A DNA stretch of 64,000 nucleotides, taken from a beta proteobacterium AAP65. Its GTDB lineage: Bacteria > Pseudomonadota > Gammaproteobacteria > Burkholderiales > Burkholderiaceae_C. The stretch covers positions 1-64,000 of the forward strand of contig LJHW01000020.1 of NCBI GenBank assembly GCA_001295865.1, written 5' to 3'. Positions 62,893 to 64,000 of this stretch are shown piece by piece. Under the pieces are notes generated by a model, which was not told the origin of the DNA, did not search any database, and saw only the letters and a program-made list of their open reading frames with translations. The position numbers and the translations under genes are program-made. Positions within the stretch are counted from its first letter, which is position 1. Every line of letters starts with the position of its first letter.

Positions 62893-64000
62893 ATGCGATC
62901 ACGCGTTCTCTCCGGCATGCGCCCCACCGGCGCCATGCACCTCGGCCACTACCACGGCGCCCTGAAGAACTGGGTGCGCCTGCAGCACGAGCACGAGTGC
63001 TTCTTCTTCGTGGCCGACTGGCACGCCCTGACCACGCACTACGAAGAGCGCGAGGTCATGGAGAAGTTCGTCTACGAGATGGTGATCGACTGGATCGCCG
63101 CCGGCCTGGACCCCGACAAGTGCACGCTCTTCATCCAGAGCCGCCTGCCCGAACACGCCGAGCTCTTCACGCTGCTGGCCATGGGCACGCCGCTGGGCTG
63201 GCTGGAACGTGTGCCCACCTACAAGGACCAGATGGAAAAGCTGAAGGACCGCGACCTCGCGACCTACGGCTTCCTTGGCTACCCGCTGCTGCAGGCTGCC
63301 GACATCCTGATCTACAAGGCCAACCACGTGCCCGTGGGTGAAGACCAGAGCAGCCACGTCGAGCTCACGCGCGAGGTGGCGCGCCGCTTCAACAACCTGT
63401 ACGGCCGCAGCAGCCAGTTCGAGGCCCAGGTGGCCGCGGCGCTGGCCAAGCTGCCCAAGGACGACGCGCGCTACTTCGAGAAGCAGCGCAAGGCCTTCGG
63501 CGAGACCGGCAGTGCCGAAGCCCAAGCCAAGGGTGAAGGCATGGTGGCCAAGGCCGCCGCGCAGGTGGAAGGCTGGACGGCCGACGACAGCGAACTGCTG
63601 CTCGGCCACCTCAAGGGCAGCGGCAAGAGCGTGCTCACCGAGCCGCAGGCGCTGCTGACCGAGACCAGCAAGCTGCCCGGCCTGGACGGCGCGAAGATGA
63701 GCAAGAGCTACGGCAACGCCATCCTCATGCGCGAAGAGCCGGCCGAGGTGACGCGCAAGGTGCGCGGCATGGCCACCGACCCCGCCCGCGCCCGCCGCAC
63801 CGACCCCGGTGACCCGGCGCGCTGCCCGGTGTGGCAGCTGCACAAGGTCTACACCGACGCGCCCACGCACGAATGGGTGCAGCAGGGCTGCAAGAGCGCC
63901 GGCATCGGCTGCCTGGACTGCAAGCAGCCGGTGATCGACGCCATCGTGAAAGAACAGGCGCCGTGGCGCGAACGCGCGGAGCAGTACCTGGCCAACCCCA
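62893..64000 (+). CDS. trpS: Tryptophanyl-tRNA synthetase (incomplete at the right edge)
   Basis: This class I synthetase charges tRNA-Trp. The 369 visible residues include H-L-G-H-Y-H-G (HIGH-type motif, about 16-22) and K-M-S-K-S at 268-272. The visible part already exceeds E. coli TrpS (334 residues), with an insertion of about 60 residues between the Rossmann halves and the KMSKS loop. It matches the longer TrpS type of many beta-proteobacteria. The gene has no stop before the window ends, so only its N-terminal part is seen. Confidence 0.93.
   Translation, partial: MRSRVLSGMRPTGAMHLGHYHGALKNWVRLQHEHECFFFVADWHALTTHYEEREVMEKFVYEMVIDWIAAGLDPDKCTLFIQSRLPEHAELFTLLAMGTPLGWLERVPTYKDQMEKLKDRDLATYGFLGYPLLQAADILIYKANHVPVGEDQSSHVELTREVARRFNNLYGRSSQFEAQVAAALAKLPKDDARYFEKQRKAFGETGSAEAQAKGEGMVAKAAAQVEGWTADDSELLLGHLKGSGKSVLTEPQALLTETSKLPGLDGAKMSKSYGNAILMREEPAEVTRKVRGMATDPARARRTDPGDPARCPVWQLHKVYTDAPTHEWVQQGCKSAGIGCLDCKQPVIDAIVKEQAPWRERAEQYLANP

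Overview
The window is a 64 kb piece of a high-GC proteobacterial chromosome. Gene content and order point to the Betaproteobacteria, order Burkholderiales (Rubrivivax/Leptothrix/Ideonella-type relatives): a phaC-phaA-phaB polyhydroxybutyrate operon next to pgeF, a dapC-dapD-pilU-dapE-prmB cluster, smc-zipA-ligA, map-glnD, and lexA and ohr/ohrR of proteobacterial type. This placement comes from gene-order knowledge, not from a database search. No rRNA, tRNA or CRISPR array was seen. The last gene (trpS) runs off the right edge.

Region 1-3000 is accessory. Positions 1-1440 are the distal part of an integron cassette array: two intact attC sites (10-137 and 547-678) and one broken one (from 1338), with two + strand cassettes each encoding a small membrane protein. 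The integrase gene would lie left of the window. Then come an SRPBCC-type protein, a 390 bp gap, a hexapeptide acetyltransferase and small lipoproteins or membrane proteins (to 4967).

Region 5000-16300 is housekeeping: a YbbA-like ABC ATPase divergent from and overlapping a TesA-like esterase, a FecR/DUF6600 envelope protein, then a minus-strand block smc-zipA-ligA-NadR-like ATPase-def (written in transcription order). Region 16400-19200 holds a SET-domain methyltransferase and a chemosensory pair: a secreted Cache-like protein and a chemoreceptor, preceded by a strong sigma-28 (FliA) promoter match. Region 19280-26730 is the diaminopimelate (lysine/peptidoglycan) operon with a type IV pilus ATPase inside it, prmB and an ABC-F protein.

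Region 26800-29900 holds stress regulators: ohrR-ohr with an operator/promoter, an asparaginase, and lexA (with a LexA box) overlapping an HhH (Cdd1-like) gene. Region 29900-41200 mixes a penicillin acylase, msrA, gcdH, YdcF, a probable degenerate M48-like protein, a Tim44-domain protein, a ChaN-like lipoprotein, a nitronate monooxygenase and a ferritin-like protein. Region 41200-50900 holds purL divergent from a map-glnD-mnmH-DUF2189-DUF2788 run that ends in a strong terminator. Region 50950-57270 holds phaC-A-B and, upstream, pgeF, a zeta-class isomerase and a short FAH-family hydrolase. The right end carries a Nudix hydrolase, an HD-GYP protein with a degenerate receiver, a fatty acid desaturase, an RsmB-type methyltransferase, a DUF1653 gene, purN and trpS.

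A recurring regulatory pattern stands out. Several genes (dapC, map, rsmB-like, ohrR, the Nudix gene, chaN, the 32585 gene) have a -10-like hexamer ending only 6-8 nt before the start codon, which predicts leaderless or near-leaderless mRNAs.
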